A DNA stretch of 64,000 nucleotides. Origin: Saccharina japonica. Lineage: Eukaryota > Sar > Phaeophyceae > Laminariales > Laminariaceae. Both the position numbers and the translations under genes were made by a program. Positions 52,381 through 63,468 of the stretch are shown piece after piece. Position 1 is the stretch's first letter. Each line of letters opens with the position of its first letter. The stretch lies in contig MEHQ01003854.1 of NCBI GenBank assembly GCA_008828725.1, positions 1,572,768 through 1,636,767 of the forward strand, written 5' to 3'. The notes beneath the pieces are model-generated. The model saw nothing but the letters and a program-made list of their open reading frames with translations, ran no database searches and was not told the origin of the DNA.

Positions 52381-52616
52381 TTAGAGGCACTTTTCGTGAC
52401 GACCAAGGCGTCTGATCGATATGCCTCCCGAGACACAAATGTTGACCATAAGGAAAAGTGCATCTTTAGAGGCACTTTTCGTGACGACCAAGGCGTCTGA
52501 TCGATATGCCTCCCGAGACACAAATGTTGACCATAAGGAAAAGTGCATCTTTAGAGGCACTTTTCGTGACGACCAAGGCGTCTGATCGATATGCCTCCCG
52601 AGACACAAATGTCGAC
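52381..52616 (+). repeat. 85-bp tandem array, ~2.8 near-identical units
   Basis: TTAGAGGCAC starts units at 52381, 52466 and 52551. The contents (GTGACGACCAAGGCGTCTGA, TGCCTCCCGAGACACAAATG) are identical between units apart from single changes near the ends. A recent duplication. Confidence 0.95.
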
Positions 52617-52989
52617 AATGGTCTAGGTTCTTTGCAAAGACTCTAAGGGCGAAATACTGAGCATTGGAACTGGAGCTATGCCGTTTTCCGTATGGAGTAC
52701 TGATATGGCGTTATTATATCAGAAATAGTATTGCTGCTCTAAAAAAAACGAAAATATATATATCTTCAACGACGGAAGACTCGTGTTTCATCATGACCGA
52801 AGGGGCCCCTTAAGAGACAGAAAAAAAAAAAAAAAAAGTTTGAACTGTTGAGATCTGTATCATCTGCTCACAGCGAAAGCCGCCGTCCATTCCAGGTAGT
52901 ACCTCGTACAAAGACAATGCGGCTGGACATACCCGCTAGTGCTACGAGCCAACCATGTGTCAGTTTGCAAAAGTCGTCAGAGTGCCAAC

Positions 52990-53275
52990 ATCAGTTCTAG
53001 GGATTCAGTCAATGACTCGGAAATACCAGTCTATTTGGGAGGACGCAGTCCTCAGGGTACATATGGGCCTAAAATGACTGATTCTCAAAAGTTCTTAGGG
53101 TACCCGGGGGCCTGAACGAACTGGGTCCCATCAGTCCGCAGGGCAACCGGGGCGCTGAAATACGCCAGTATCACTTGAATAGCCCTCGGTGCAACTGAAA
53201 GCCTAAAAGGACTGCGTTTCACCAGTACTCAGGGTACTTGGAGACTTGAAATGACTGAGTCCCACACATGAAAAA
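52990..53275 (+). repeat. ~57-bp degenerate tandem repeat
   Basis: About five units with ACTGAGTCCCA, CAGTACTCAGGGTAC and GGGGGCCTGAA variants. Old and diverged. 52617-52989 before it includes a poly-A run (52824-52837) and nothing else recognised. Confidence 0.65.
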
Positions 53276-55299
53276 TTGTATATACAAATACAAGGTTCCC
53301 CTTCGGGATGTCGGTCACTTGAAATCCCGGGGGTGTCGCAAGGTGAAAATAGATCGCACATGCGTCATAGTTTAATTTTCGGAGCACAGCTGTGACATAG
53401 ACTGTAAAAGTAGTAGCGACGGCCGTTCCTAACGAAACAACTGTCACGATATGATATCGTATCTGAGGTACAGTCGTGGGCTCAGGTTTGGTGTCCAGGC
53501 TCAACGACTTATTTTGTTTGTGAAGTAGATCTAACTAGTTTTTGTTGGATTTGAAGTCGATTCCACAGTGGTACTGCAGTTATCACTGCTGTTCTGCGCT
53601 GTACAGCTGAGTACACAGAATATAGTTGTGACAGAGCTGTTGCCCGACGAGTCCCGCCCCCGTCCTAGATAAGAGTATTAACTCGTACGTAATATTTCCG
53701 GCCGGGTACCCTGGTACGCGTTTAGCAGCCGAGTACTCGTCCAAGGGTGCCCGTCGAACAGCTGGATACCCGGGTGCCCTGAGCGCAAATTCTCGGCGAG
53801 TATAAAGTGTTATCCATACCCGTGACGGGTATTAGCGGTCTTGTCGCTGCGGTAAAGCGCGGAGGATATTAAAATCAGAGGGGGAGGTTTGCTGGAATCG
53901 CATAAATCAAACGCACACGCATACACAATGAAAGACAGAACACAGCAAAGCAGTACTCGTTGTTCGTAGCTGTCACAACTAGATCTGCTGGATTCCTCCT
54001 GCTACTCGTAGCTGTTTATTACTACGGGTCCGGCGCACGCATGCAGGACACAACACTGTTACAACAGCCGCCACACACGCAACAATCTGAACAGCGGCTG
54101 CTGTGTGTTCTGCAGCTTCTTCTGCTGTACTGCTGTACTGTTCGATAAGGGGCGCCTTGGCTGCTTTGTAGTGTGTAGTCTAGACTAGACACCTGTTCCC
54201 GTAAAGTACAGCAGCAGTAGTACTCCTACTGGCTGTACCAAAGCACTCGTAATCGCACGTATGTCGATCGGCCTATCGCTCGTAGATAAGAGAGAGCTAG
54301 ATATGATATGCGTACTGTTGTACATGAATACGTACTCGTAGATCTGTGCATGTATGTGTATTCTACGTAGATTTCAAAATATTGGAACCAAATTACAAAT
54401 TTACATAAAATGCGCCTGTAAAGTTTCAAGCGTCTCCTACAACTGCTACTACTGCTGTATGCAGCCCAGACAGAGCGGACGCATGCAACATGGTCTCAAC
54501 TACTGCTGCACGACGCTTGATGTGTGCCTCGTTCGATGTCGATGTGGTCCTTGTTTTCTCGTGCGTGGTGCGTGCTTTGTGTATTCTGTTCATACGGCGG
54601 GTCAAAAACGAACCATCAAAGTTCATAAGGATGAACAAACAGTCGTACGACAGGTTTGTTTACAGTAGTTGTTAGGCGGTGTCAAGTCGGAACGTCTCCT
54701 CTGAGTTATTTGCCAGAATTCGCGACTTTGAAGGCCCAGAGCACGCCCCACGGGCCTCGGCCGGGACCCGCACTTGCGCCGTGGTGTACACGCGGCCCCC
54801 CTGCGTGCCCCGCATCCGACAGCACGAGAAACGACCCGCGGCCGAAGATGAAAAGTGAAAGTATTCCGGGAAAAAGTCCCTTTGGTGCCTATACATACAA
54901 CATAATCACGAGGCGTCACATGTAACATGCAACGCGAAAAAACGGGCATGATGCTGGCGATGATTTACTCGGGAAAAATGATGCCACAAACACTCTAGAT
55001 GTCAAGCGCCACGCTCTATAGGACAGGGGGTCCAGGACTCCCTCGTTGCCACCTTCGTCCTCCCCGTCTGCCGCCGCATCCGAAGATAACTGTTTCAATG
55101 GGCAAGGACAAAACGGCGGGGCACAGGCGAGTAGTATATATATATATGTACACACAAAGTTAACTTTGTAGGGGAAATGCATACGGTTTAGTCTACCAGT
55201 ATATCGGAGACTGTAGGGGGGGTTCGAACATCCCGCTACGCACGATTACATGAGCCATCGCACTGGGGCACACAATTTCCTTCGGCCGAGGGAGGTGCG
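53276..55299. other. 2-kb stretch without a confident gene
   Basis: GTACTCG and CAGCAG words are frequent at 53940-54470. The ORF at 54354-54668 is Cys-rich but has no start or splice support. 54730-54860 is GC-rich and open on both strands without a recognisable motif. A short TA repeat lies at 55136-55148. Confidence 0.4.
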
Positions 55300-55892
55300 T
55301 TTGTGCGAAAAATTTCCGTGCACCCAGCTAGGTGGAAATTATGGTACACCCAGATTGTTAACATATACCTGGTAGATTTTACAGTGTACTCGTAGTGCAC
55401 CAAGTACCCCAATCCCACGACCGATACGTGGGATGACGGTTCACGCTTCGTGCTTGGCGCTCACGTCCTCCGGCAGCTCTTGCCGAGGACTGATTCTATT
55501 TGTGCACCTTGTGGGTGGGAGTAGGGTGCCGAATTGAATCAAACACGAGTGGGATCAGGTCCGGGTGGGAGCAGGGTGCTAAGACGGGGCAGGGTGTTTC
55601 ACCGCGTGCTTCCACCAGGTACTGAGCCCACCCTAGTTGGCACCCTGCTTCCACCCACAAGGTGCAGAAATATATTAAACCCTCCGCAGGGGCCGCCGGG
55701 GACCGTGAGCGTGAAGTGCGAACCGTAAATCGAGAGCGCCAAGCGCGAACCGTCGCACCGTCATCCCACGTATCGGTCGTGGGATCGGAGTTCTTGATGC
55801 ACTACAAGTACACATTAATACCTCTATAAAACTTGGGTGTACAATAATTTCCACCCAGCTGGGTGCACGGATTGTTTTAGCGCTTGTGCATC
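55300..55892. mobile_element. Foldback element with ~230-bp inverted arms
   Basis: The left arm (55300-55530) contains CCGTGCACCCAGCTAGGTGG, CCCACGACCGATACGTGGGA, GCGCTTGG-type sequence and TGCACCTTGTGGGTGGGAG. The same words appear in reverse complement at 55639-55892 (CTTCCACCCACAAGGTGCA, TCCCACGTATCGGTCGTGGG, CCACCCAGCTGGGTGCACGG). The centre of about 110 bp is itself GGGTGGGAGCAGGGTGC-rich. Non-coding; it could extrude a long hairpin. Confidence 0.85.
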
Positions 55893-56204
55893 ATCGTGAA
55901 GTTCCTTTTGAAAAGCGAGACCTGGTCTTATGTGTACGCAGATAATTATACGTGGAGCAAAAGTGTATATTGTATACGGTACAATAGCGGGCGACAGCTC
56001 GGCAGACGAAGCAGCCAAAGGCCGCCAGCACACTACCGAGCGGGCGATCGAAATTGGCGAACGAAAACAACGCCGCAGTCAACCGAGCGAAGGCTCGAAC
56101 GAATGTAACCATAGAAGTCACATTACGTGCACGCACAAAACGAGCACGTCGTCATTATGAGTGCCCGGATAAGTTAATAAGAACACACTAGGAACATTAC
56201 TCCC
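55893..56204. other. Unassigned, charged short ORF
   Basis: A plus-strand ORF to 56160 (GDSSADEAAKGRQHTTERAI..) has a hydrophilic protein-like composition, but its start overlaps the foldback element. No family recognised. Confidence 0.3.
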
Positions 56205-56470
56205 TGTACCGAACACGGCAACACTCCATGTCTATTGCTCAGACCTGCTCCCGACCAACTTAAGGCTTGTTCGTTACGGTCCCTGAGAGGTGCTGTAGCC
56301 CTTGGATCTGAACGGAGGCCAGGTATTGCTGTGCTGCATCACGAAACGAAACTAGTGATCAGCAGCAAGAAGTTTGATTGTTTCGGAGGTCCTGTTTGGT
56401 ATCTACCCCCCGCTGTGGCTGGGTGGGACGTTACGTACGGACGGTCGAACTCGAGGCCCAGGTAGTTTTG
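56205..56470 (+). repeat. Dispersed repeat, copy 1 (other at 60917-61190)
   Basis: ATTACTCCCTGTACCGAAC, TTGCTCAGACCTGCTCCCGA, GCCCTTGGATCTG and CATCACGAAACGAA appear in the same order in both copies. In the second copy the repeat runs into a SINE end and the 59-62 kb tandem duplication. Non-coding. Confidence 0.85.
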
Positions 56471-56749
56471 CCTACTACTGCTCGGTGTCCTCGTCGAAAA
56501 TCTGAGTTCAAACAGTATCAGCACCCGGAGAAACTGCCATTTTCCAAATTCGTCTCTGCTGGGTACCAGGGGTACGACGAGTCGTTTTAGAGTATGAGGC
56601 ACTTCTCATGATCGAAAAATGTTGCCCATGACCTACGCACTCTCTAATTGCCTAAAGGGAGGAATAGGTTGGGCATTAGAGAGAGAGGTAAATGTTTTCG
56701 TTGCTTAGGGAATCTTGAAGTGGATGTTGAAATAACCCCTCCAACAATA

Positions 56750-58992
56750 GGGCTGTGAGTTGACTGGAGTTCCCGCCTAGTTACTAGTTGGCTGGCGAAG
56801 CCAGCCAACGAACTGACAGCCAACTAGTCGACTAAAGTCAGGCGAGCGAAGCGAGCCAAAAAAGCCCCCCCTGGCCGAGGGGGCCCCGCTGGAGGCGCCC
56901 CCGGAGGGCCTCCGGAGGATCCCGCTGAAGGCGCCGCCGGAGGCCAAAAATACGCTATTTGGCTTCATTTTACACCGAAAAAGCATGATAAATGGGGTAA
57001 GTTTATTTCTGGTTTTGATCACGAAACAAGTATATTTCTAAAACTCGTCTCAGTTTGTCGGATATTGAAGAGATGCACCAGAAATATTTGGTACGTTCTC
57101 GTACCCGGTACGTTAATAATCTCACTTGCTTTACCCATTAATTTGCGTTCATTTTGTTTTGGTTTTTCTCTGTTTCACAGTCGGTTACCACATAATTTGT
57201 ATCTCTCTAGGATTGGGAATCAGGACAGGCACTGGGTGTACTGATGTGGTTGAGTAGAAATAACGGGTTTAATGTGAACACAACACACACACATACTCGT
57301 GCGGCAGGACGTAGCACATCACCAGTACAAACTAAAATTAGGCCAAAAAATAGACTGGGATCGGCCAAACTAGACGGGGATCGACCAAAATAGACTGTGA
57401 TCGACTAAAATAGACTGGGATCGACACGCAGCTCAGGACAAGCATCGCTCAAACACCCGAGCCAGAGGTGCTCATCATCCAGTTGACACACTCATGACAG
57501 AGACATACTTGCATTATTACAGTACTAGCACGTTGGGACAAAGTCCCGCCATCACAGCAGTTGACCGCATTAACCATAAGACCAGAGTTCTACCTTTTAC
57601 TGTATACTCGTATGGTCCGTCCGGCACAAAATATTTAAAATGACGTCTACGAAGTACTGTAGTCATAACTCATGAAAAAATACCTTTTTTTAATGAGACA
57701 ACCATATATTCGTGACCGCAAAGACAAGAGGAATCGATGTTGAGAACGAGAAAGAAAAATATTGTTCCACACTAAATTCAAGTAGTTACGCAACAATGCA
57801 TAAAAAAATATTTCTCCAAGACTGGCCAAAATCGACCAAAATCAGTCATTTTGGGCAAAATTATGAATATCTCACGCAATTTGGTATTGCTGCAAACGAA
57901 GAAAAAACGGCCTGGAGGCGTGGACGAGAGCACTCGTTTGCGGTATTCTATTAAATAGTATATCGCACGATTTGTCAAACAGTAGTAACCAGGGGAAAAT
58001 GACCTTTGTTTTGTTCATGAATCTGGAAATATTCCCAGCCTCCTCTGCACTTCCAGTGCAACCACTCACTGCAACCTCCCAACATGATGACCATATTCCC
58101 CATCCCCTATCAATCACGTCAACGATTCAGTACCTCTCCACAAACTCCAGAATTTCCTTCGTTCAATCTTCCACTTCTATATACATTGTTTCCCTCATAT
58201 CTCTCCCTCTAAATCTATTTTTTTAGTATGAAGAAAATGGCCGGCGGCCTATGGTCATAGCTCCCCAAATCAGTGCTCAGAATTTGGGTTTGAAAAGCAT
58301 TACACCCAGGGAAACAAGGGGCTTGTTTATACGTTTTTGGCATAAACGAGGCGAATTAATATAATAACTAAAAAAAATCGTGAGAAGGTGGGCGCAGTGT
58401 TGAGCTTTCTGACGGTGCCTCCAGATTTCCGAACAGCTCAACACATCCTGAGAAATGTGCCTTGGTGCGGGGAATGTACTGGAAATATTGAAATATTGTC
58501 CCAGATGGACTACAAAGATGCAGAACATCGCAAATCATCTCGCATCAAAAGTATGAACTTCTGTCCCCATTTGGGGCGCTTGGAAAACCGGCGCTCCTTC
58601 TGTAAGCGGTAGCGAACCGCTACCTTGTCGCGTGCACTCGCTTTCGGAGGAGCACTCGGTACAGTCACTTCTTCGTCGGACGCTCCATCACCGCCATGGT
58701 CCGTCGACATGCCAGGCTCAGCGGTGCCGGCACCCTCGGCCCTTCCATCGGCACCGGCACCGTCGATGGCGATGGGTTGATGCGCCATGAGTTGTGGAAG
58801 ACCTCTCTCTGTGCGTGGTGGTACTGCTTGGGGACGCCGAGAAATACACACCCCGTACCAAACAAGCATTCCTACAAGCAAGGAAACCCAAAAAACAAAA
58901 ATAGTTGGATAGTTGGCACCGCCGCAACTAACTTAAAAAAACTAGCCAGCTAATAACTAGCTGGCAACTATTAGTCAGCCAACTCACAGCCC
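56750..58992. mobile_element. 2.24-kb DNA transposon flanked by TA
   Basis: The left end GGGCTGTGAGTTGACTG and right end (reverse complement GGGCTGTGAGTTGGCTG) match over 17 bp with one difference. Both sides are flanked by TA (56748-56749, 58993-58994). Subterminal ACTAGTTGGCTGGC-like motifs recur at both ends. The interior has fragmentary ORFs. The best are on minus at 58510-58881, ending RRFSKRPKWGQKFILLMRDD, and a plus frame at 58388-58612 with CGECTGNIEI. No DDE or other transposase motif is recognisable, so autonomy is unproven. A GC-rich purine patch lies at 56860-56945. Confidence 0.75.
57331..57425 (+). repeat. ~21-bp minisatellite inside the transposon
   Basis: About four units of AAAATAGACTGGGATCGAC with substitutions. 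It lies between the left end and the ORF fragments of the 2.24-kb element. Confidence 0.85.
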
Positions 58993-58994
58993 TA

Positions 58995-59339
58995 TCCAAC
59001 AACAAAACGGATTTATTTCTGCACAGAGCTTTTCTTATATTGTTTGTGCCCGAACCGGCCCCTTAAATGCCTCTGACACTGCAATCAATCGGGACCCCTA
59101 CCGTAAAATATCTATAGTCACAAAAACTACGACATATATGTGATATATGCAGGGAATAACGTGGAATACATACAACGACGCTGACGACACGCACGCATAG
59201 TTTTAGGAACTTTGTTGCTCGACTGAAACTGTTGTTGTCTGCTGCGTGTTAGCTGCCTGAGCGATGTTTTTTGTGTTGTGCTTCGGTTTGCCTGTCCATT
59301 TTTTTATTTTCGTCTATTATTCGCTGCCATATACAGCCG
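58995..59339. other. No gene seen
   Basis: Spacer between the transposon and a SINE; nothing recognised. Confidence 0.5.
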
Positions 59340-59652
59340 GTCGCCCCGGTGGTCCAGCAGTCAACCACGAAGACTGCTAGGTTCGAGAGTGTGTATGGAG
59401 GTTATAATTCTCAAAAGTGACACCAACTAACGGTCGAGAGTGCCCATTATAGCGTGGGTAGGCACAATTCGACTAGAGTCGGCGAGAGAAGAAATTTGCT
59501 GAAATATCCTCGCGATAAAAGGGTAGCGCCCGTACCGCAGTGGAGAAGGAAGAGAAGATCCTACTTTGTGACCGCGCATCTAGGTTATGCGTACGCCTAA
59601 GAGGGAGAGAGAACATATGGGGGAAGAGAAAACAGATGGGATGGGAAAAAAA
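59340..59652 (+). mobile_element. tRNA-derived SINE, copy 6
   Basis: Head TCGCCCCGGTGGTCCAGCAG with a degraded B-box (TAGGTTCGAGAG). The body has GAGAGTGCCCATTATAGCGT, CTCGCGATAAAAGGG and CTACTTTGTGACC and ends AACAGATGGGATGGGAAAAA. It begins the left unit of a tandem duplication. Confidence 0.8.
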
Positions 59653-60835
59653 CGCATGGAAGCATCACACTGACGACAGAAGCGTCAGAGTGGAATTCGA
59701 GATTGTTGGAATCGGATACGAAACGAACGTTGACAAATCGTGCGGCAGTGGTACATATTGTGACGCACCTGGTAATGCATTGTGTCGGCCTGCCCTGGAC
59801 AGGGGACAGGGATCTTGCTAGCCTCCCCCCTCCGTTGTTCTCATAAACGACTGCTTACCACACTAGTGGGCAACACCGTGGTAGACGTAGTCACACCCTC
59901 AGCAGAAGGCGAGCGCACCAGGCACCCCTTCGCTCCACCGACGAAGCACCTTTTTCACCTTCCGGCGCCAACGGCCGTGTGCGGGTCGCCTTCGCACCAT
60001 CTCCAGCCTCGCTCGACACGCCTCGTGAGCCTTCGTCTACTTTGCGAATAGTGTTTCTCATGTAGTGAGAGTTTTTTTTTCTGCAAATCATAGCATCGTT
60101 TTGTCGGTTGTCACCTACTACGCGTACTAATACTACGGGGGACCAGGGTAAATAGGACCAAATTGTACGAGTAAAACAAAGTGTATATCGGGCGTAAAAA
60201 AAAAAGAGAAAACGACACCACACACGTAGGAAGGTCAGAATGAAAAACAAACCGGATCGCTGTGATCACAGGACGAAATGAGCAAAAACCATTTTTTTTT
60301 CGTTTTTTGTTCCCTTTTTTTTACTTGGTTTTAGAGACCCCCCCTATTTTTTTTTCTCGCTGGGGGGGGGGGGGGGTAATTAAAAAAAACTTGACTTATT
60401 GTTTTCTGGGATCACAACGGTCCGGTTTCTTCCCTCCAATATAGGGGGGGGGGAGGTGTGGTGTCGATAACTTTTTGTTTGTGCGCCCTGTGTATATATA
60501 TAGGTTTTGGTATGTACCGTAGATCCTATTTACTAGTATTTACTATGCTCCCCCATAATAGTAGATATTACGAAAAATTTAACGAGTGACAAATCTCCAT
60601 GCCGTTCTACTGTATCGTTGGGTATGGGTGATAAAAAAATGTGTCAATCGCATGGAATCGTGTAGGGACCGGGACGACGGTCTTGTGCACAGCTTGCACT
60701 CTTCTATCGCTTAGGAATAAGATCGTGCATGTTATCGGCGGATTTGTCTTGCGGAGCCTTCTTTCACTACGGCCCCTCAAAATAAGAAAGCGCCGCATTC
60801 CCTACCCAGACTGAAGGAGCTCTTTCAGTCAAAAA
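59653..60835 (+). repeat. SINE-linked tandem duplication, left unit
   Basis: Downstream of the SINE, ATACGAAACGAACGTTG, AAATCGTGCGGCAGT, CTGCCCTGGACA and CGCCAACGGCCGTGT are shared in order with 61430-61850. A second block at 60570-60835 (CATGCCGTT, GGACCGGGAC, CGGTCTTGTGC, AATAAGAAAGCG) is shared with 61930-62210. Homopolymer-rich DNA at 60290-60460 separates the blocks and is absent from the right unit. ORFs are not conserved. Confidence 0.8.
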
Positions 60836-60916
60836 AAAAAGCGGGTACTCGTTCGTACATTTGTTGTATTTTTTACAGCAGCAATATTAATATTTATGTT
60901 ACTATAGCACAGGATA

Positions 60917-61190
60917 ATTACTCCCTGTACCGACCACGGCAACGCTCCAGCTCTGTTGCTCAGACCTGCTCCCGATCAACTTCAAACCTGTTCGGTACGG
61001 TCTCGAGGAGGTGTTGTGGCCCTTGGATCTGCAAGGGAGGGCAGACATTGCTGTGTTTGCATCACGAAACGAACGTAGTGCTCCGCCGCAAGATTTTTTA
61101 TCGTTTCGGAACTCCTACTTGGTATCTGCACTGCTGTGCTGTGGCCGCATAGGACACTACGGGCGGCCAAACTAGAGGCCCGGGTAGGTT
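60917..61190 (+). repeat. Dispersed repeat, copy 2 (other at 56205-56470)
   Basis: See copy 1. It is placed between the two units of the SINE-linked duplication. Confidence 0.85.
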
Positions 61191-61314
61191 CATCCGCTAC
61201 CGTAGTAGTACTCGGTATGCATGCTTGTCGAAAGTCTGAGTCCAAATAGTATCTGCAGTCGGTTAACCTGACACTTTTTTAATTCGTCGTTGCATGGCGA
61301 GTCGTTTTCGAGTA

Positions 61315-62210
61315 AAATACACGTTTCCACAACCAGATCTAAGTTATGATTAGAAAGGAGAGAGAAACGACGGGCGAAGATGATAAAATGAATTAAAAAA
61401 AAAAAAGAAACACACACACATGACAATGACGTCAGAAGGGTCAGAATGGTTTTAAAGATCGTTGGAATTCCAACTACCTCGTATAACGAAACGAACGTTG
61501 GCAAATCGTGCGGCAGTAGTACATATGCTGACGTATCTGGTAGCGTATTATGGTGGTCTGCCCTGGACAAGGGATCACGACATTGAGTGGCCTACCCCCC
61601 CCCCCTTTGTTCCCATAAACCCCTCCCCCTTTGTTCCCATAAACGACGGCTTACCCGACTATTAATAGTGGGCAACACCGTGGCATACGTAGTCACACCT
61701 CCAGCAAAAGCCCAGCGCGGTAGATACCCCTTCGCTTCACGGACGAACCACCTTCTTCGCCGTAAGCGCCAACGGCCGTGTACGGGTCGCCTTTGCACCA
61801 TCTTCAGCTTAGCTCGACACTCCTCGTGAGCCTCCGTTTGCTTTCTGAGTCGTGTTTCTGATGTGGTGATAGTTTGTTTTAGTAAACCATGCCATGTTTT
61901 GTCTGTAGGCGCGTACTCTACGTCGAAAGTAGATTATACGAACATTCTAGAAAGTGAAAAATAAATGTGCATGCCGTTGTAGAGTTGGGCGTGGGTGAGA
62001 ACTTTGTGATTCGCATGTAATCACGTCTGGACCGGGACCGCGGTCTTGTGCGCAGCTTCACTCTATCGTTCAGGAATAATAGCATGCAGAGGCAAGCTTG
62101 AGTTGCGGGGCCTGCGTACACTGCGGTTCCTCTTATCATTATAAGAAAGCGTCCTACATCTTGCTCAGATTGAAGGGGCACCTTCGGTCAACACAAAAAA
62201 ACGAGTAGAT
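61315..62210 (+). repeat. SINE-linked tandem duplication, right unit
   Basis: Starts with only the 3' end of the SINE (CCAGATCTAAGTTATGATTA to an A tract at 61395-61406), then follows the left unit. CCCCTTTGTTCCCATAAAC is doubled locally at 61604-61645. A 5'-truncated SINE followed by the same flank shows duplication of a locus, not independent insertions. Non-coding. Confidence 0.8.
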
Positions 62211-62721
62211 GTAGCATTTTGAAAAGTATATCTCGTATATAATAATAGTGTGGATGGGGGGAAATGCATTTAATTATTTAACTACTGTACTTGAGCTAGT
62301 GGGGATCAATGAATTTAGCGAAATAGGCATAATTCAATATATGTTTTAAGTAGGTTGTTCGTGGTATGGGGGGGATATAATTAATCAATTTAGCGGATGA
62401 GGGAGGAGGATAGTATAATCTTTTTTACAACAGAAATACCATAATTCTGGTACTATACTCATGGCACCATCTAGGTACTTCTTACCGGACACGTCATACT
62501 AGTGGCTCCATTCTGTTCGAATGGTCAGCCCTCCTCCCGATAAACGTATGGCTTGCTCTTTAGGGTCTCTAGAATAAAGTTCAGGTGAAGTGTGGAAAAT
62601 ATTGAAAGAAAATGAAACAACGAAAGAGCGGCCGCAGACGCAGTGGAGAGCGAGGCACACTGTAGTCAAGTGGTTAACCGGAATATATATCCAAAAACGG
62701 TTGAAAGCCAAGCATAATAGA
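62211..62721. other. No gene seen
   Basis: AT-rich spacer; only short ORFs. Confidence 0.5.
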
Positions 62722-62875
62722 CATATTCAGTTGTACCCGGGACAGTTTCTCTCAAAAATGGGTACAATTTGTGTTTGGCCAATCGCGTGGCTCGCTGGGC
62801 GTGTTTTACACTTATTCCAGTATGCACCCGTTTTGAGTGAAAAACGAACTGGTATACCCGTTTTTGGTTATTTCC
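62722..62875. mobile_element. Small palindromic MITE, copy 2 (diverged)
   Basis: Left arm TTGTACCCGGGACAGTTTCT..CAAAAATGGGTACA. The right arm, in reverse complement, reads AACGGGTATACCAGTTCG..CTCAAAACGGGTGCA. Layout and size equal the copies at 14061 and 63314, with GGG for AGG in the motif. Confidence 0.5.
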
Positions 62876-63170
62876 CTTCAATATTTATTACAACATGATT
62901 TCAAGAACATTCATTAACTTTGAAACAACAAGCGAGGGCCGTCGGTTTCGTTTCTTTGACACCTTACATAATTTTTTGTTCGTTAGCGGGGGGGGGTTAC
63001 TAAAACCAATTAAAAAAATGTGATCACCACGGTTGCAACGGTTTCCTATTCCGACCTCTGGGGGTGTGGTGTGTCGTGTTCTCTTCTTTTCCGGACGCCC
63101 CTCTCTGCCTCGCTCTTTTAATACTGTCTTCAGTGTGGGACATCTCTTTACATATATTTTTTTAATTCCA

Positions 63171-63284
63171 CTAACCCTAACCCTAACCCTAACCCTAACC
63201 CTAACCCTAACCCTAACCCTAACCCTAACCCTAACCCCCAACCACAATATACCAGTCGATGTCGTGGTTGAGGGTTAGGGTTAG
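63171..63284. repeat. Interstitial telomere-like repeat with inverted partner
   Basis: Ten full CCCTAA units plus partial ones at 63171-63236, then 35 bp, then GGGTTAGGGTTAG in the opposite orientation at 63272-63284. TTAGGG is the telomere unit of brown algae, among many others. The tract lies ~0.7 kb from the window end with ordinary repeats beyond it, so it is interstitial. Confidence 0.95.
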
Positions 63285-63313
63285 AGTAGTAATGAATAAA
63301 AAAAATAGGGCAG

Positions 63314-63468
63314 CGGCCAAAAAAAGTTATACCTGGTCCGTTTGCGGCCAAAAACAGGTACATAGTTAAAATGAAGAAAAAAACCCACTCCACGTGCCCT
63401 GCCATTGGTCCAAAACTCGTCGTACCTGTTTTTGCCTCTTTGAAACCTAGGTACACCTGATTTTGTCT
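63314..63468. mobile_element. Small palindromic MITE, copy 3
   Basis: The left arm GGCCAAAAAAAGTTATACCT..GGCCAAAAACAGGTACAT is mirrored by a right arm in reverse complement (ACAAAATCAGGTGTACCTAG..GAGGCAAAAACAGGTACG). About 155 bp, located right after the telomere-like tract. Confidence 0.7.

Noticed and set aside
50251-53275. CRISPR array
   Set aside because: Units are 57-158 bp head-to-tail repeats without unique spacers, in a eukaryotic context with no cas genes. These are minisatellites.
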